From the NCBI GenBank assembly GCA_965221655.1, contig OZ244906.1, positions 1,674,001 through 1,738,000 on the forward strand: a stretch of 64,000 bases of DNA, read 5' to 3'. The DNA comes from Bin107 sp965221655 (GTDB taxonomy: Bacteria; UBA8248). A program made the position numbers and the translations under genes. Below, piece by piece: positions 16,260 through 24,982 of the stretch. Within the stretch, counting starts at the first letter, position 1. Each line of letters begins with the position of its first letter. Under the pieces are notes generated by a model. It did no database searches. It was not told where the DNA came from and saw only the letters and a program-made list of their open reading frames with translations.

Positions 16260-16327
16260 GGCGGGGCGGTTGCCGCCGCGCACCCCCTGGGATACCTTGC
16301 GGAGCGTAGCGATTCGGGAGGTTTCAC

Positions 16328-17233
16328 GTGTCGACGAACATAGCGCGCATCGCACTGACTGCCTGGAGGAGTGCGCAAAAGAGTCCGCTCGACTTCGCCG
16401 CCCTCGCCGCCTGGCTGCGGGAGCGGGGCTTCGAGGTGACACTCGACGCGGACACCGCCGCCATGGCCGGCGAACAAGCGGGCCTGCCCCGCGCAGAAGT
16501 CGTGCAGGGGGCCGACCTCGTCATCGTCTTCGGCGGCGATGGTTCCATGCTGCGCACGGCCCACCACATCGAGGGCGATTCACCGCTGTTGCTGGGCATC
16601 AATACGGGCCACCTGGGCTTTTTGGCCGACGTTCCGCAGACCGACCTTTACCCCGCGCTCGAGGACATTCTCGTCAAAAGGGAGTTCTCCATCGAGTCGC
16701 GCATCCGGCTCACCGCCTCGGTGCGAAAAAACGGGGGCGCACCACCCGCACTATCCGATTCGCTCAACGACGTCGTGCTCACCACCGGGCCGCTCGCCCG
16801 GATGGTCGAATACGAGATTCGCACGGAAGGCCGCGAAATCGGCTACTTTCGCGCGGACGGCCTCATCATCGCCACACCCACGGGTTCCACGGCGTATTCC
16901 CTCTCGGCGGGCGGGCCGCTCGTCCTGCCCGAGATGGACGTTACGCTCATCAACCCGATATGCCCGCACACGCTCAGCAACCGGCCCATCGTCACCCCTG
17001 CGGAGGCGGAACTCGAAATCACCATTTTCCCGGACACCGAAGCACAGGGGCGCGAGGTGCTCCTGACCCTCGACGGCTTCCCGGGCTGTGCGCTTGAGGC
17101 GGGCGATTCGGTGCGCATCCGCAAAAGCCCCTCCCCGGTGCGGATCATCCGTCCCAGGGGGGCGGACTTCTTCCAGACCCTGCGGGAAAAGCTCTTGTGG
17201 GAGACGCACCCGCGCGGCGGCCGCAAGGCGTGA
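16328..17233 (+). CDS. nadK: NAD kinase
   Basis: 301 residues. GGDGSMLR is the ATP/NAD site with the catalytic Asp, NTGHLGFLAD follows, and TPTGSTAYSLSAGGP binds NAD. It phosphorylates NAD to NADP. The GTG at 16328 has CGGGAGG 6-12 bases upstream. It lies 7 bases before recN, an arrangement common in many bacteria. Confidence 0.94.
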   Translation: MSTNIARIALTAWRSAQKSPLDFAALAAWLRERGFEVTLDADTAAMAGEQAGLPRAEVVQGADLVIVFGGDGSMLRTAHHIEGDSPLLLGINTGHLGFLADVPQTDLYPALEDILVKREFSIESRIRLTASVRKNGGAPPALSDSLNDVVLTTGPLARMVEYEIRTEGREIGYFRADGLIIATPTGSTAYSLSAGGPLVLPEMDVTLINPICPHTLSNRPIVTPAEAELEITIFPDTEAQGREVLLTLDGFPGCALEAGDSVRIRKSPSPVRIIRPRGADFFQTLREKLLWETHPRGGRKA

Positions 17234-17240
17234 GTTCGCC

Positions 17241-18949
17241 ATGCTGCGTCTGCTGAGAATAACGAACTTCGCCATCATCGACGATTTGGAGATCACCTTC
17301 GGCTCCGGCCTGAACGTCCTCACGGGAGAGACGGGAGCGGGCAAGTCCATCATCTTCGACGCTCTGGCCCTCACGCTGGGAACACGCGCGCGGGGCGACC
17401 TCGTGCGCGCCCACGCCAAAGAGGCCGTCGTCGAATCGGTCTTCGCGTTGCCCGACACGGCGGGCGGGGCGGCGGCGCGCCGCCTGCTCGAAGAAGCGGG
17501 AATGGAGATCGAGGGCGACGAACTCATCGTGCGCCGCCGGGTGGCGCAGGCGGGCAGAAGCCGCATCTACCTGAACGGCTCCATCGCCACGGCCTCGCTC
17601 CTGGCCGCCGTGGGCGAACGCCTCGTGAACGTCCACGGCCAGCACGCCCACCAAACCCTCCTGCGCCCCGCCGCCCATCTGGGGCTGCTCGACGACTTCG
17701 CGCAAACGAGTGCGGAAAAACCGCCCTCGGCGGCCTGGTGCGCAGGCTCACACAGGCCGAAGCAGCACTCCGCACCCACGGGGAGGGTGTGCGCGAACGC
17801 GCCCAGAGGGCCGACCTCCTGCGCTTTCAGGTCGAAGAACTCACCAAGGCCGACCTGCGCCCGGGCGAACTGGCGGAAATAGAGAATGAACTCCCCCGGC
17901 TCAGAAACGCAAACGTCCTGAGAGAGGGCGCAGCCTCGCTCTACGACAGGCTGTACGAGGCCGAAGGGGCCGTCGTCGAAAAGGCGGGCGAAATCCACAA
18001 ACGCCTTGAGGCCATGGCGGACATGGACGAAGCCCTGCGTCCGCTGGCCGAAGAAGCCGCCTCCGCCCAGGCGCAGCTCGAAAACCTCGCCGAAACGCTG
18101 CGCGACTACACACAAGGCCTCGCGCACGACCCTGCGCGCCTCGAGACGCTCGAGGCCAGGCGCGCCCTCATCCGCGAGATGCTCAGAAAATACGGGAGCG
18201 ACGAGGCGGAATGTCTCGCGTTTTCAGAGGAGTGCGCGCGCACACTCGCGGCCATTTCGGACGAAGAAGGAACCGAGGCGCGCCTGCGTGCAGAGTGCGA
18301 CGCGCTCCGAGCCGAGGCGCACGGTGTTGCCCTCGCCTTGTCCGAAAGCCGAAAGGGCGCGGCCGCCGAGCTCGACTCCCGCGTGGAGGAGGCTTTGGGC
18401 GAACTCGGCCTCGCGGGAGCGCGCTTCGAGACCGTACTCACCCACGCGGAAGACCCGGCGGGCTTCGTCCGCGTGGGCGAGAGCGCGGTGGCACTGCGCG
18501 CAGACGGCATCGACCGCGCGCAGTTTCACTTCTCGCCCAATCCCGGCGAACCTCTCCGCCCGCTTGCCCGCATTGCCTCGGGCGGCGAACTCTCCCGCCT
18601 CATGCTCGCACTCGAGTCCGTGCTCAGGCGCGCCGACCTCATCCCCACCCTGATTTTCGACGAGGTGGACGCAGGCATCGGCGGGAGCACGGCGGAAGTC
18701 GTGGGGCGCAAGATCAAGGAAGTTTCCCGCGATCACCAGGTGCTCGTCGTCACCCATCTGCCGCAGGTGGCGAGCCTGGGCGACCACCATTTCCGCATCG
18801 AGAAAGAGGTCGTCGACGCGCGCACCACCACGCGCATCGTGTTGCTCGAGGACGCGGGCCGCGTGGAGGAAATCGCCCGCATGGGAGCGGGCGTCGAAAT
18901 CACCGACGCCGCCCGCGAACACGCCCGCGAGATGCTGGAAAAATCATGA
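17241..18949 (+). CDS. recN: DNA repair protein RecN, interrupted by a frameshift
   Basis: An SMC-like ATPase for double-strand break repair. The Walker A motif GETGAGKS lies near residue 33, and the late part contains the signature ASGGELSRLMLALE, Walker B LIFDEVDAGIGG and VVTHLPQVA. The frame breaks near 17716-17720: the first frame (from 17241) reads sensibly to about codon 160, then the protein continues in the frame that ends at 18949. Adding one A to the A5 run at 17716-17720 restores a continuous RecN (SAEKTALGGLVRRL) of about 570 residues, the family length. This is a homopolymer indel, either a sequence error or a recent mutation. Confidence 0.85.
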
Positions 18950-18991
18950 GGGGGAGGAATGTACCCCGCGCAACCCTGTGCGTCATGTATT

Positions 18992-19570
18992 TCAGGGCAG
19001 TAGTTTGAGCGCGACGTTCAGCCCCACGATGCCCGCCGCAAGCATTATCCCCAGCCGATACAGGTCCGCGCGCAACTGGACGATCTTCTGATCGGTGCCG
19101 GCGAACCTCTGCTCGGTGGAGATCCGCAACTCCGCGATGTCCTGCTCCGTGGCGCGTCGTGAATCAGCGATTTCCTGCTTGAGCCCCGCGACCGCCTCGG
19201 AAAGATTTTGCTCGGTGGCCACGCGCAATTCGGCGAAGTCCGTGCGCAACTCCGCAATGTCCTGCTGGGTGGCCGCGCGCAACTCAGCGAAGTCCGTACG
19301 CAATTCCGAAAAGTCCGCGCGCAACTCCGAGAAGTCGGTTCGCAACTCCGCAATGTCCTGTTGGGTGGCCGTACGCAATTCGGCGAAGTCGGTGCGCAAC
19401 TCCGCAATGTCCTGTTGGGTGGCCGTGCGCAACTCCGCAATGTCGAGCTTCGTGGCAACGCTGTCGTCGAAGGCGTCGCGAACGGTGGCGACGACGGCCT
19501 CGGCCTGGGGTTCCTCGAAACCGGATTCCTTGAGCAATTTCATGGCTTTGAGCGTATCGAATGCATGCAT
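18992..19570 (-). CDS. DUF1640/CCDC90-like coiled-coil membrane protein with internal repeats
   Basis: 192 residues. The N-terminal HAFDTLKAMKLLKESGFEE segment, a long coiled coil and one C-terminal transmembrane helix (GIMLAAGIVGLNVAL) match DUF1640 proteins, relatives of the mitochondrial CCDC90/MCUR1 family. The coil (about residues 40-110) is built from DIAELRTATQQ (11 residues) and DFAELRT / DFSELRA (7 residues) units, near-identical in DNA. The ATG at 19570 has GAGGGA upstream. The bacterial role is unknown. Confidence 0.75.
   Translation of the reverse strand: MHAFDTLKAMKLLKESGFEEPQAEAVVATVRDAFDDSVATKLDIAELRTATQQDIAELRTDFAELRTATQQDIAELRTDFSELRADFSELRTDFAELRAATQQDIAELRTDFAELRVATEQNLSEAVAGLKQEIADSRRATEQDIAELRISTEQRFAGTDQKIVQLRADLYRLGIMLAAGIVGLNVALKLLP
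19195..19460. repeat. tandem coiled-coil-coding repeats inside the DUF1640 gene
   Basis: Near-identical 21- and 33-base units (for example CGCAACTCCGCAATGTCC and CGCAACTCCGAGAAGTC variants on the plus strand) repeat about ten times. They code for DIAELRTATQQ and DFAELRT blocks. Unit exchange by recombination could change coil length without breaking the frame. Confidence 0.7.
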
Positions 19571-19593
19571 GACGACATCCCTCAGAATGATGA

Positions 19594-19621
19594 AATATAT
19601 AATGTCCGCAGGATATCGCAA
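19594..19621 (-). promoter_or_regulatory. putative promoter of the DUF1640 gene
   Basis: On the minus strand: TTGCGA, 16 bases, TATATT, in an AT-rich patch about 24 bases before the ATG at 19570. Confidence 0.5.
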
Positions 19622-19784
19622 AAGTTTCGGGAAACACAAGATTGCGTTTCGGGGGAAGTGGGCGGAACGCGCGGCGCAATCCACCCCAGAGGCGCCGTTC
19701 TCCCCCGGCGAGGAAAGTCAAATGTGCGCGGCCACCCCGGGCGGAGAACCACAGGAGCCGTCGTTACGGGAGAAACGACATCCC

Positions 19785-20912
19785 TCAGAGTTCTATCAGT
19801 TGCAGTTGCGAGCCGAATTTCACTCCCGCGACCTCGCAGGCGATTCGTATTTTATCGCGTATGGAGTCTGTGGACAGGTTGCCTCCCAACCACCACCCGT
19901 TGCCCAGGTTGATGGAATGAAGCTTCACCAAATCTGGCCTTTCAGAAAACAAGTCATTACGCTTTCGCGCCACAAGGTGTCGTGTTCGACCCACCGCACG
20001 TTCCGCAAGACGCTCCATAAATTCCTGGTCGCGGCGGTCGAACGCTTTTATTACTTCGACCAAGGCCTTGATCGCCACTCCGGTTTCCACGCGCTCGCCG
20101 TCGAGAACAAAACCGGTGATTTTACTCTGCGCATTTTGCCGGGGTTTAGACCTCGGTTCAACGCTACCCTTCTCTACCTTTGGGGACCGACGAGGCCGAG
20201 AGCGTGGCGGAGTCGGCGAAGAGGCAGGCTTCTGACTTGCAACATCGAAAAGACGTTCTTTCAAAAACTTCTCCACGTCTTCGGGTTCGGGCTTCGTTCC
20301 GCACCTGCTCTCTACTTCTTCCGCAAGCAGTTCGTGAAGAAAACTGTCAGACGTTGAAAGTAGATCGCGCCAAGCGTCCGGAATCACCTTGCGCGCTTTC
20401 ATCCGTTCCTGGTTGCTCTCGTGCCTTCTCTCTGCAGTGCGTCGGGCGGCGCCTGAAACCACACGATCCTTGCGGAGGAATTGTTCCAGAGATTCAACGT
20501 ATTCGGGAACACGCTCCTGGCGCGTCAACTCCACCCGATAGAAGCGGCGCTCGGCGGGGGGGCCTTCCGCCATGCTGAGGTAGAAATCCCAGAGATTGCC
20601 GTCCGTGAGGATGAGAAACGGAACGCCTCTGTTGACGGCGTATCCAAACACCTGCTCCTCGCCCTTCACGTCTACCTTGCCGAGGGCTTTGGCCTCGATA
20701 AATACCCGCGGGCCGCCACCTCCCAGCAGCGCGTAGTCCACCCGCCCGGTGCCTGTGGAATACTCGGGCAAGAACTCGGTCGGGTCGCTGTCGATCCATC
20801 CCAATTCACGCAGAACAGGCAGGATGACCGCCTGCTTCACCTGCGCTTCGTTCTCCAGCGCACCGCTGCGAATGCGCGCGACCGCCTGTTTCAGAACCCC
20901 CTCAAGACCCAT
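19785..20912 (-). CDS. stand-alone type I restriction HsdR N-terminal-like nuclease
   Basis: 375 residues. The first 150 residues match the HSDR_N domain: ENEAQVKQAVILPVLRELGW, then the PD-(D/E)xK core GRVDYALL ... VFIEAKALG, then the Q in EEQVFGYAV. No helicase follows. After a basic, Ser/Pro-rich linker (about residues 225-260) comes a C-terminal domain of about 110 residues (ITGFVLDGERVETG to the end) of a type I recall attached to other such nucleases. Neither hsdM nor hsdS is nearby. It starts 35 bases after the acs stop on the same strand, so it may be cotranscribed with acs. Role in defence or repair is inferred. Confidence 0.75.
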   Translation of the reverse strand: MGLEGVLKQAVARIRSGALENEAQVKQAVILPVLRELGWIDSDPTEFLPEYSTGTGRVDYALLGGGGPRVFIEAKALGKVDVKGEEQVFGYAVNRGVPFLILTDGNLWDFYLSMAEGPPAERRFYRVELTRQERVPEYVESLEQFLRKDRVVSGAARRTAERRHESNQERMKARKVIPDAWRDLLSTSDSFLHELLAEEVESRCGTKPEPEDVEKFLKERLFDVASQKPASSPTPPRSRPRRSPKVEKGSVEPRSKPRQNAQSKITGFVLDGERVETGVAIKALVEVIKAFDRRDQEFMERLAERAVGRTRHLVARKRNDLFSERPDLVKLHSINLGNGWWLGGNLSTDSIRDKIRIACEVAGVKFGSQLQLIEL

Positions 20913-20946
20913 TCGTCAACAGCCTCCTCTCCCTTTCCCCGCCACG

Positions 20947-22902
20947 CTACTCGTCCTGGTATTGCTGGAGGCTCTGGAGTACGGAGATGTCCTCGAGCGT
21001 CGTGGTGTCGCCTATCTGCTCCGCCCCCGAGGCGATGTCGCGCAGGAGCCTGCGCATAATCTTGCCGCTGCGCGTCTTGGGCAGCGCATCGGTAAAGCGC
21101 ATGTAATCAGGCCGGGCGATGGCGCCTATCTCCTTGACCACCCAGTCCTTGAGCTTCTTCTCGCGGGCGGCGCTTTGCTTGTTCGAACCCTTGAGCGTCA
21201 CGAACGCCGCTATGCACTCGCCCTTGATCTCGTGGGGAATGCCCACGCAGGCGGCCTCGGCCACTTCGGGGTTCGCGACCAAAGCGCTTTCGACCTCCAT
21301 CGTGCCGAGGCGGTGGCCCGAGATGTTGATGACGTCGTCCACGCGGCCCATGATCCACACGTAGCCGTCCTTGTCGCGCCGCGCCCCGTCGCCGGTGAAG
21401 TAGCAGCCCGCCACCTCGCTCCAGTACTGCTTGCGGTAACGCGCGTCGTCGCCCCAGATGGTGCGCAGCATGGAGGGCCAGGGCTTGCGCACGACGAGCA
21501 GGCCGCCGCCCTCGGGGCCGACGGACGCGCCGTCCTTGGTGACGACGTCGGGCACGATGCCGAAAAATGGCAGCGTGGCCGTGCCCGGCTTGGTGGGCGT
21601 GGCACCGGGAAGCGGGGTGAGCATGATCGCACCCGTCTCGGTCTGCCACCAGGTGTCCACGATGGGGCACCGCTCCCCGCCGATGACTTTGTGGTACCAC
21701 ATCCAGGCTTCGGGGTTGATGGGCTCGCCCACCGTACCCAGCAGACGCAAGGAGGAGAGGTCGCGCGCGGCGGGGTGCTTGTCACCCCACTTCATGAACG
21801 CGCGGATGGCCGTGGGGGCGGTGTAGAAGATGTTGACCCCGTATTTCTCAACGATGTCCCAGAATCGCCCCGGATCGGGGTGGTTGGGCGCACCCTCGTA
21901 CATCACCGAGGAGGCGCCGTTGAGCAGCGGGCCGTAGATGATGTAGCTGTGCCCCGTCACCCAGCCGATGTCGGCGGTGCACCAGTAGGTGTCCTCGTCC
22001 TTGAGGTCGAAGACGTACTTCGAGGTGAGGTAGGTGCCGCACATGTAGCCGCCCGTGGTGTGCATGATGCCCTTGGGCTTGCCGGTCGTACCGCTGGTGT
22101 AGAGGATGTAGAGGGGGTGCTCGGAGTCAAGCTCCGCGGCGGGGCAGTCGGTCGAGGCCTTCGCCATGAGGTCGTGGTACCAGTGGTCGCGCCCCCTGCG
22201 CATTTTCACGGCGGTGCCGGTGCGGCGCAAGACGATCATCTTCTCGATCGAATCGCACCCCTTCACCGCCTCGTCCGCGTTTTTCTTGAGCGGCACCACG
22301 TTTCCGCGCCGAAAGCCGCCGTCGGCCGTGAGTACCGCCTTCGCTCCGCAGTCCTCGATGCGATCCCGCAGCGAGTTCGCGCTGAAGCCCGCGAAGACCA
22401 CGCTGTGCGGAGCGCCGATGCGCGCGCAGGCGAGCATGGCGATGGCCGCCTCGGGCGTCTGCGGCATGTAGATGATCACCCGGTCGCCCTTCTCGATGCC
22501 CACGCTCTTCATGGCGTTGGCGAAGCGGCACACCTCGCGGTGGAGTTCCTGGTAGGTCAACACACGGGAATCGCCCGGCTCACCCTCCCAGATGATGGCG
22601 GCCTTGTTCTTGCGCCAGGTGGAGAGGTGGCGGTCCAGGCAGTTGTAGGAGATGTTGGTCTTCCCGCCCACGAACCACTTCGCGTGCGGCTCCTTCCACT
22701 CGAGCACCTTGCCCCACTTCGAGAACCAGTGGAACTCGCGCGCCACCTTCGCCCAAAAGGAGGAGGGCCGCTTGACGGACTCCTCGTACATCGCGCGGTA
22801 CTCGTCCATCGACTTGATGTGGGCTTGCTTGGAGAAGGCCCGGCTCGGCCGGAATACCCGTTTTTCCTGCAACAAGGTGTCGAACTGCTCGGCGTTGACC
22901 AT
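20947..22902 (-). CDS. acs: acetyl-CoA synthetase
   Basis: 651 residues, full length. It makes acetyl-CoA from acetate, ATP and CoA through acetyl-AMP. The phosphate loop YTSGTTGKPKG, the WWQTETGAIMLTPLPG motif, YFTGDGARRDKDGYVWIMGR and the C-terminal lysine motif PKTRSGKIMRRLLR, the usual site of regulatory acetylation, are all present. The ATG at 22902 has GGGAGG upstream. It may be cotranscribed with the downstream nuclease gene. Confidence 0.95.
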   Translation of the reverse strand: MVNAEQFDTLLQEKRVFRPSRAFSKQAHIKSMDEYRAMYEESVKRPSSFWAKVAREFHWFSKWGKVLEWKEPHAKWFVGGKTNISYNCLDRHLSTWRKNKAAIIWEGEPGDSRVLTYQELHREVCRFANAMKSVGIEKGDRVIIYMPQTPEAAIAMLACARIGAPHSVVFAGFSANSLRDRIEDCGAKAVLTADGGFRRGNVVPLKKNADEAVKGCDSIEKMIVLRRTGTAVKMRRGRDHWYHDLMAKASTDCPAAELDSEHPLYILYTSGTTGKPKGIMHTTGGYMCGTYLTSKYVFDLKDEDTYWCTADIGWVTGHSYIIYGPLLNGASSVMYEGAPNHPDPGRFWDIVEKYGVNIFYTAPTAIRAFMKWGDKHPAARDLSSLRLLGTVGEPINPEAWMWYHKVIGGERCPIVDTWWQTETGAIMLTPLPGATPTKPGTATLPFFGIVPDVVTKDGASVGPEGGGLLVVRKPWPSMLRTIWGDDARYRKQYWSEVAGCYFTGDGARRDKDGYVWIMGRVDDVINISGHRLGTMEVESALVANPEVAEAACVGIPHEIKGECIAAFVTLKGSNKQSAAREKKLKDWVVKEIGAIARPDYMRFTDALPKTRSGKIMRRLLRDIASGAEQIGDTTTLEDISVLQSLQQYQDE

Positions 22903-22957
22903 GAGAGCGCCTCCCGATTCGGTCGTGTGAACGCTGTAAGATAGGCTATTTTAGCCC

Positions 22958-22986
22958 ATTATCGAGATTCGGGAGGATTTCTTCAA
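22958..22986 (-). promoter_or_regulatory. putative promoter of acs
   Basis: On the minus strand: TTGAAG, 17 bases, GATAAT. A small GGGCTA/TAGCC dyad lies at the expected transcription start. Confidence 0.45.
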
Positions 22987-22999
22987 GTGGGCGGTGCGC

Positions 23000-23623
23000 T
23001 CACGCGGGAAGGGCCGCGCGCACCTCCCGCGCCGCCTGCGCGGGATCCTCCGCCCCCAGAACCGCGCCGATGAGCGCGACCCCGCGCGCACCGCGCGCGA
23101 GACACGCCGCGGCGTTCGCGGCGGATACGCCCCCCAGCGCATAGACGGGGCCGTCGCAAAGGCCGCGTTCGCGCGCAAAGCCCTCCAGCCCCAGAGGAGA
23201 GGCCGCGGAGAACTTGCTGGTGGTCGGGAAGACGGGACTCAGCGTGACGAAATCGACCCCCTGGGCGAAGGCGCGCGCCGCCTCGGCGCCGCTATGGGCG
23301 GAGTAGCCCAGAATGCCCCCGTAGCCGCGCGCGCGCAGGGTTTGGGGCGCCTCCGTCCCCTTGCCGAGGTGGAGGCCGTCCGCACCGAGAGCCTCGGCAA
23401 GCTCGACGTCGCCGTTCACGAGCAGGAGCCCGCCGTGGGCGCGGATGAGAGAGGCCACCTCCTCCCCCAGGGCACGCCGCTCCCGGACTTGTAAATCTTT
23501 TTCGCGGAACTGGACGAAACGCACCCCTCCCTCAAGTGCGGCCTCGAGTGCGCGCGGCAAGTCTCCCGAGGGAGGCGCGTTTCTGTCCGTGATGAGGTAG
23601 AGCGGGTCGAGTGCGGCCTTCAC
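23000..23623 (-). CDS. thiE: thiamine-phosphate synthase
   Basis: 207 residues. It joins the thiazole and pyrimidine moieties to thiamine phosphate. QFREKD, the LLVNGDVELAEALGADGLHLG segment and SPVFPTTSK followed by ALGGVSAANAA are the family motifs. The GTG at 23623 lies one base after the thiG stop. Last gene of the riboswitch-controlled thiS-thiG-thiE operon. Confidence 0.93.
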   Translation of the reverse strand: MKAALDPLYLITDRNAPPSGDLPRALEAALEGGVRFVQFREKDLQVRERRALGEEVASLIRAHGGLLLVNGDVELAEALGADGLHLGKGTEAPQTLRARGYGGILGYSAHSGAEAARAFAQGVDFVTLSPVFPTTSKFSAASPLGLEGFARERGLCDGPVYALGGVSAANAAACLARGARGVALIGAVLGAEDPAQAAREVRAALPA

Positions 23624-23624
23624 C

Positions 23625-24398
23625 CTAGGAGCCGATGACGCCCGCCAGCGGACTCGACGCCGTGGCGTAGAGCTTCATGGGGATGCGCCCCGCCTCGTGG
23701 GCGAGCCTGCCCGCCTCGACGCCCAGGTTCATGGCGCGGGCCATCTTCACCGGGTCATCCGCCCCGGCGATGGCCGTCTGCATCAAGACGGCGGTCGCGC
23801 CGAGTTCCATCGCCACCGCCGCGTCCGAAGCGGTGCCGACGCCCGCATCCACGATGACGGGAACCGAAATCTGCTCGAGGATGATCTTCAGATTGTAGGG
23901 GTTGCGTATCCCCATGCCCGAGCCGATGGGTGCGGCCAGCGGCATGACGGCGTGACAGCCCAGGTCTTCGAGCTTCTTGCAGACAACCGGGTCGTCGATG
24001 CAGTAGGGCAGGACGATGAAGCCGTCCTCAAGCAGGATGCGGCACGCCTCGAGCAGCCCCTCGTTGTCGGGGAAGAGCGTGTCTTCATCCCCGATGACCT
24101 CGACCTTCACGAAGTCCGAACCCGTGGCCTCGCGCGCGAGCCTCGCCGTCGTCACCGCGCTCTTCACGTCGTAGCAGCCCGCCGTGTTCGGCAGAATGGT
24201 GTATTTCTCCTTGTCGAAGTGCGCCCAAAAGCCCTCAGCGGAGTCGTCGGTCAGGTCGACGCGGCGCACGGCGACGGTTACCATCTCCGTCCCGCTCGCC
24301 TCGAGTGCGTCGCGCATCACGGCGAAACTCGGATACTTGCCCGAACCCACCCACAGGCGGGAATGGAACGTCCTGCCCCCGATCTCGTACGTGCTCAT
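23625..24398 (-). CDS. thiG: thiazole synthase
   Basis: 257 residues, standard length. It forms the thiazole ring from DXP, dehydroglycine and ThiS-thiocarboxylate. RLWVGSGKYPSF at the start, the lysine in VKVEVIGDE, and VIVDAGVGTASDAAVAMELG with the phosphate site are clear. The ATG at 24398 follows GGGAGG. Neither ThiH/ThiO nor ThiF is encoded in the window. Confidence 0.95.
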   Translation of the reverse strand: MSTYEIGGRTFHSRLWVGSGKYPSFAVMRDALEASGTEMVTVAVRRVDLTDDSAEGFWAHFDKEKYTILPNTAGCYDVKSAVTTARLAREATGSDFVKVEVIGDEDTLFPDNEGLLEACRILLEDGFIVLPYCIDDPVVCKKLEDLGCHAVMPLAAPIGSGMGIRNPYNLKIILEQISVPVIVDAGVGTASDAAVAMELGATAVLMQTAIAGADDPVKMARAMNLGVEAGRLAHEAGRIPMKLYATASSPLAGVIGS

Positions 24399-24430
24399 CA
24401 CCCCGTCCTCCCGGCGCGCACCCGCGCCCT

Positions 24431-24637
24431 TCAGGATCGTCCCCCGCCCACGGCGCGGACAATCTCCACCTCGTCTCCATCCGCCAGCTGCGTCTCGCCG
24501 TATGCGCCCCGGCGGACGATCTCCATATTGCGCGCAACGGCGATGCCGTTGACCGAAAGCGACATCGAAGCGAGAAGAGCGGCGATTGTCGCCCCCTCTT
24601 CGAGCTCTGTGTCCTCTCCGTTCACGCGAACCCGCAA
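24431..24637 (-). CDS. thiS: sulfur carrier protein ThiS
   Basis: 68 residues of ubiquitin-like fold: RVRVNGEDTELEEGATIAAL, then VARNMEIVRR, then DGDEVEIVRAVGGGRS. ThiS works as a C-terminal thiocarboxylate on its last Gly. Here two residues (Arg-Ser) follow the GGG, so either they are trimmed or this variant is unusual. TTG at 24637 is taken as start: GGGAGGG lies upstream, and the nearby ATG is out of frame. First gene of the operon, 32 bases before thiG. Confidence 0.88.
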   Translation of the reverse strand: MRVRVNGEDTELEEGATIAALLASMSLSVNGIAVARNMEIVRRGAYGETQLADGDEVEIVRAVGGGRS

Positions 24638-24689
24638 GGCGCATCCCTCCCGGCGTGCGGTGCGGAAGTCTCCTGGACGCCCTGGCGAT

Positions 24690-24713
24690 AAAAAAGCCGT
24701 TCCGGGGAACGGG
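24690..24713 (-). terminator. riboswitch expression-platform terminator
   Basis: On the minus strand: CCGTTCC-CC-GGAACGG followed by CTTTTTT. It lies between the TPP aptamer and thiS, so TPP binding most likely favours this hairpin and stops transcription. Confidence 0.75.
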
Positions 24714-24737
24714 CGAATGGTGCGACCTTCTCCGACC

Positions 24738-24820
24738 CGCTTCCCTTCGCTGGAATTACCCAGGGCAGGTTCCAAGGGTTGCCCGAAACGACGGGCTCTC
24801 AGTACGTACACCCCTAGCAG
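24738..24820 (-). ncRNA. TPP riboswitch (THI element)
   Basis: Reading the minus strand, all conserved blocks appear in order: AGGGGTG, then CTGAGAG, then ACCCTTGGAACCTG, then CTGGGTAATTCCAGCGAAGGGAAG-type sequence. These are the aptamer cores that bind the pyrimidine and pyrophosphate ends of TPP. It heads the thiS-thiG-thiE transcript and is followed by an intrinsic terminator. Confidence 0.92.
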
Positions 24821-24835
24821 GACCTTCCTCGACCG

Positions 24836-24864
24836 ATCATATATCCACGACTCCCGGCTTGCAA
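24836..24864 (-). promoter_or_regulatory. sigma70 promoter of the thi operon
   Basis: On the minus strand: TTGCAA, 17 bases, TATGAT. The predicted start near 24829 is just upstream of the riboswitch. Confidence 0.65.
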
Positions 24865-24982
24865 CGCCCCGCGATGCAGCCGAGTGCAATTCTCCTCCGT
24901 TTCGGGTATGAATACTTACACCACACGACATCGCCAGGCAGGTTCGCGCCGCGCGTGCGCACACCCACCGAGGAGCCCGACC

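Noticed and set aside
16254..16290. Long hairpin over the stop codon of the TIGR02757 gene as a terminator
   Set aside because: No U-tract, and nadK follows closely in the same direction.
20749..22944. 731-codon open frame on the plus strand
   Set aside because: Antisense of acs and the nuclease gene; composition typical of a GC-driven shadow frame.
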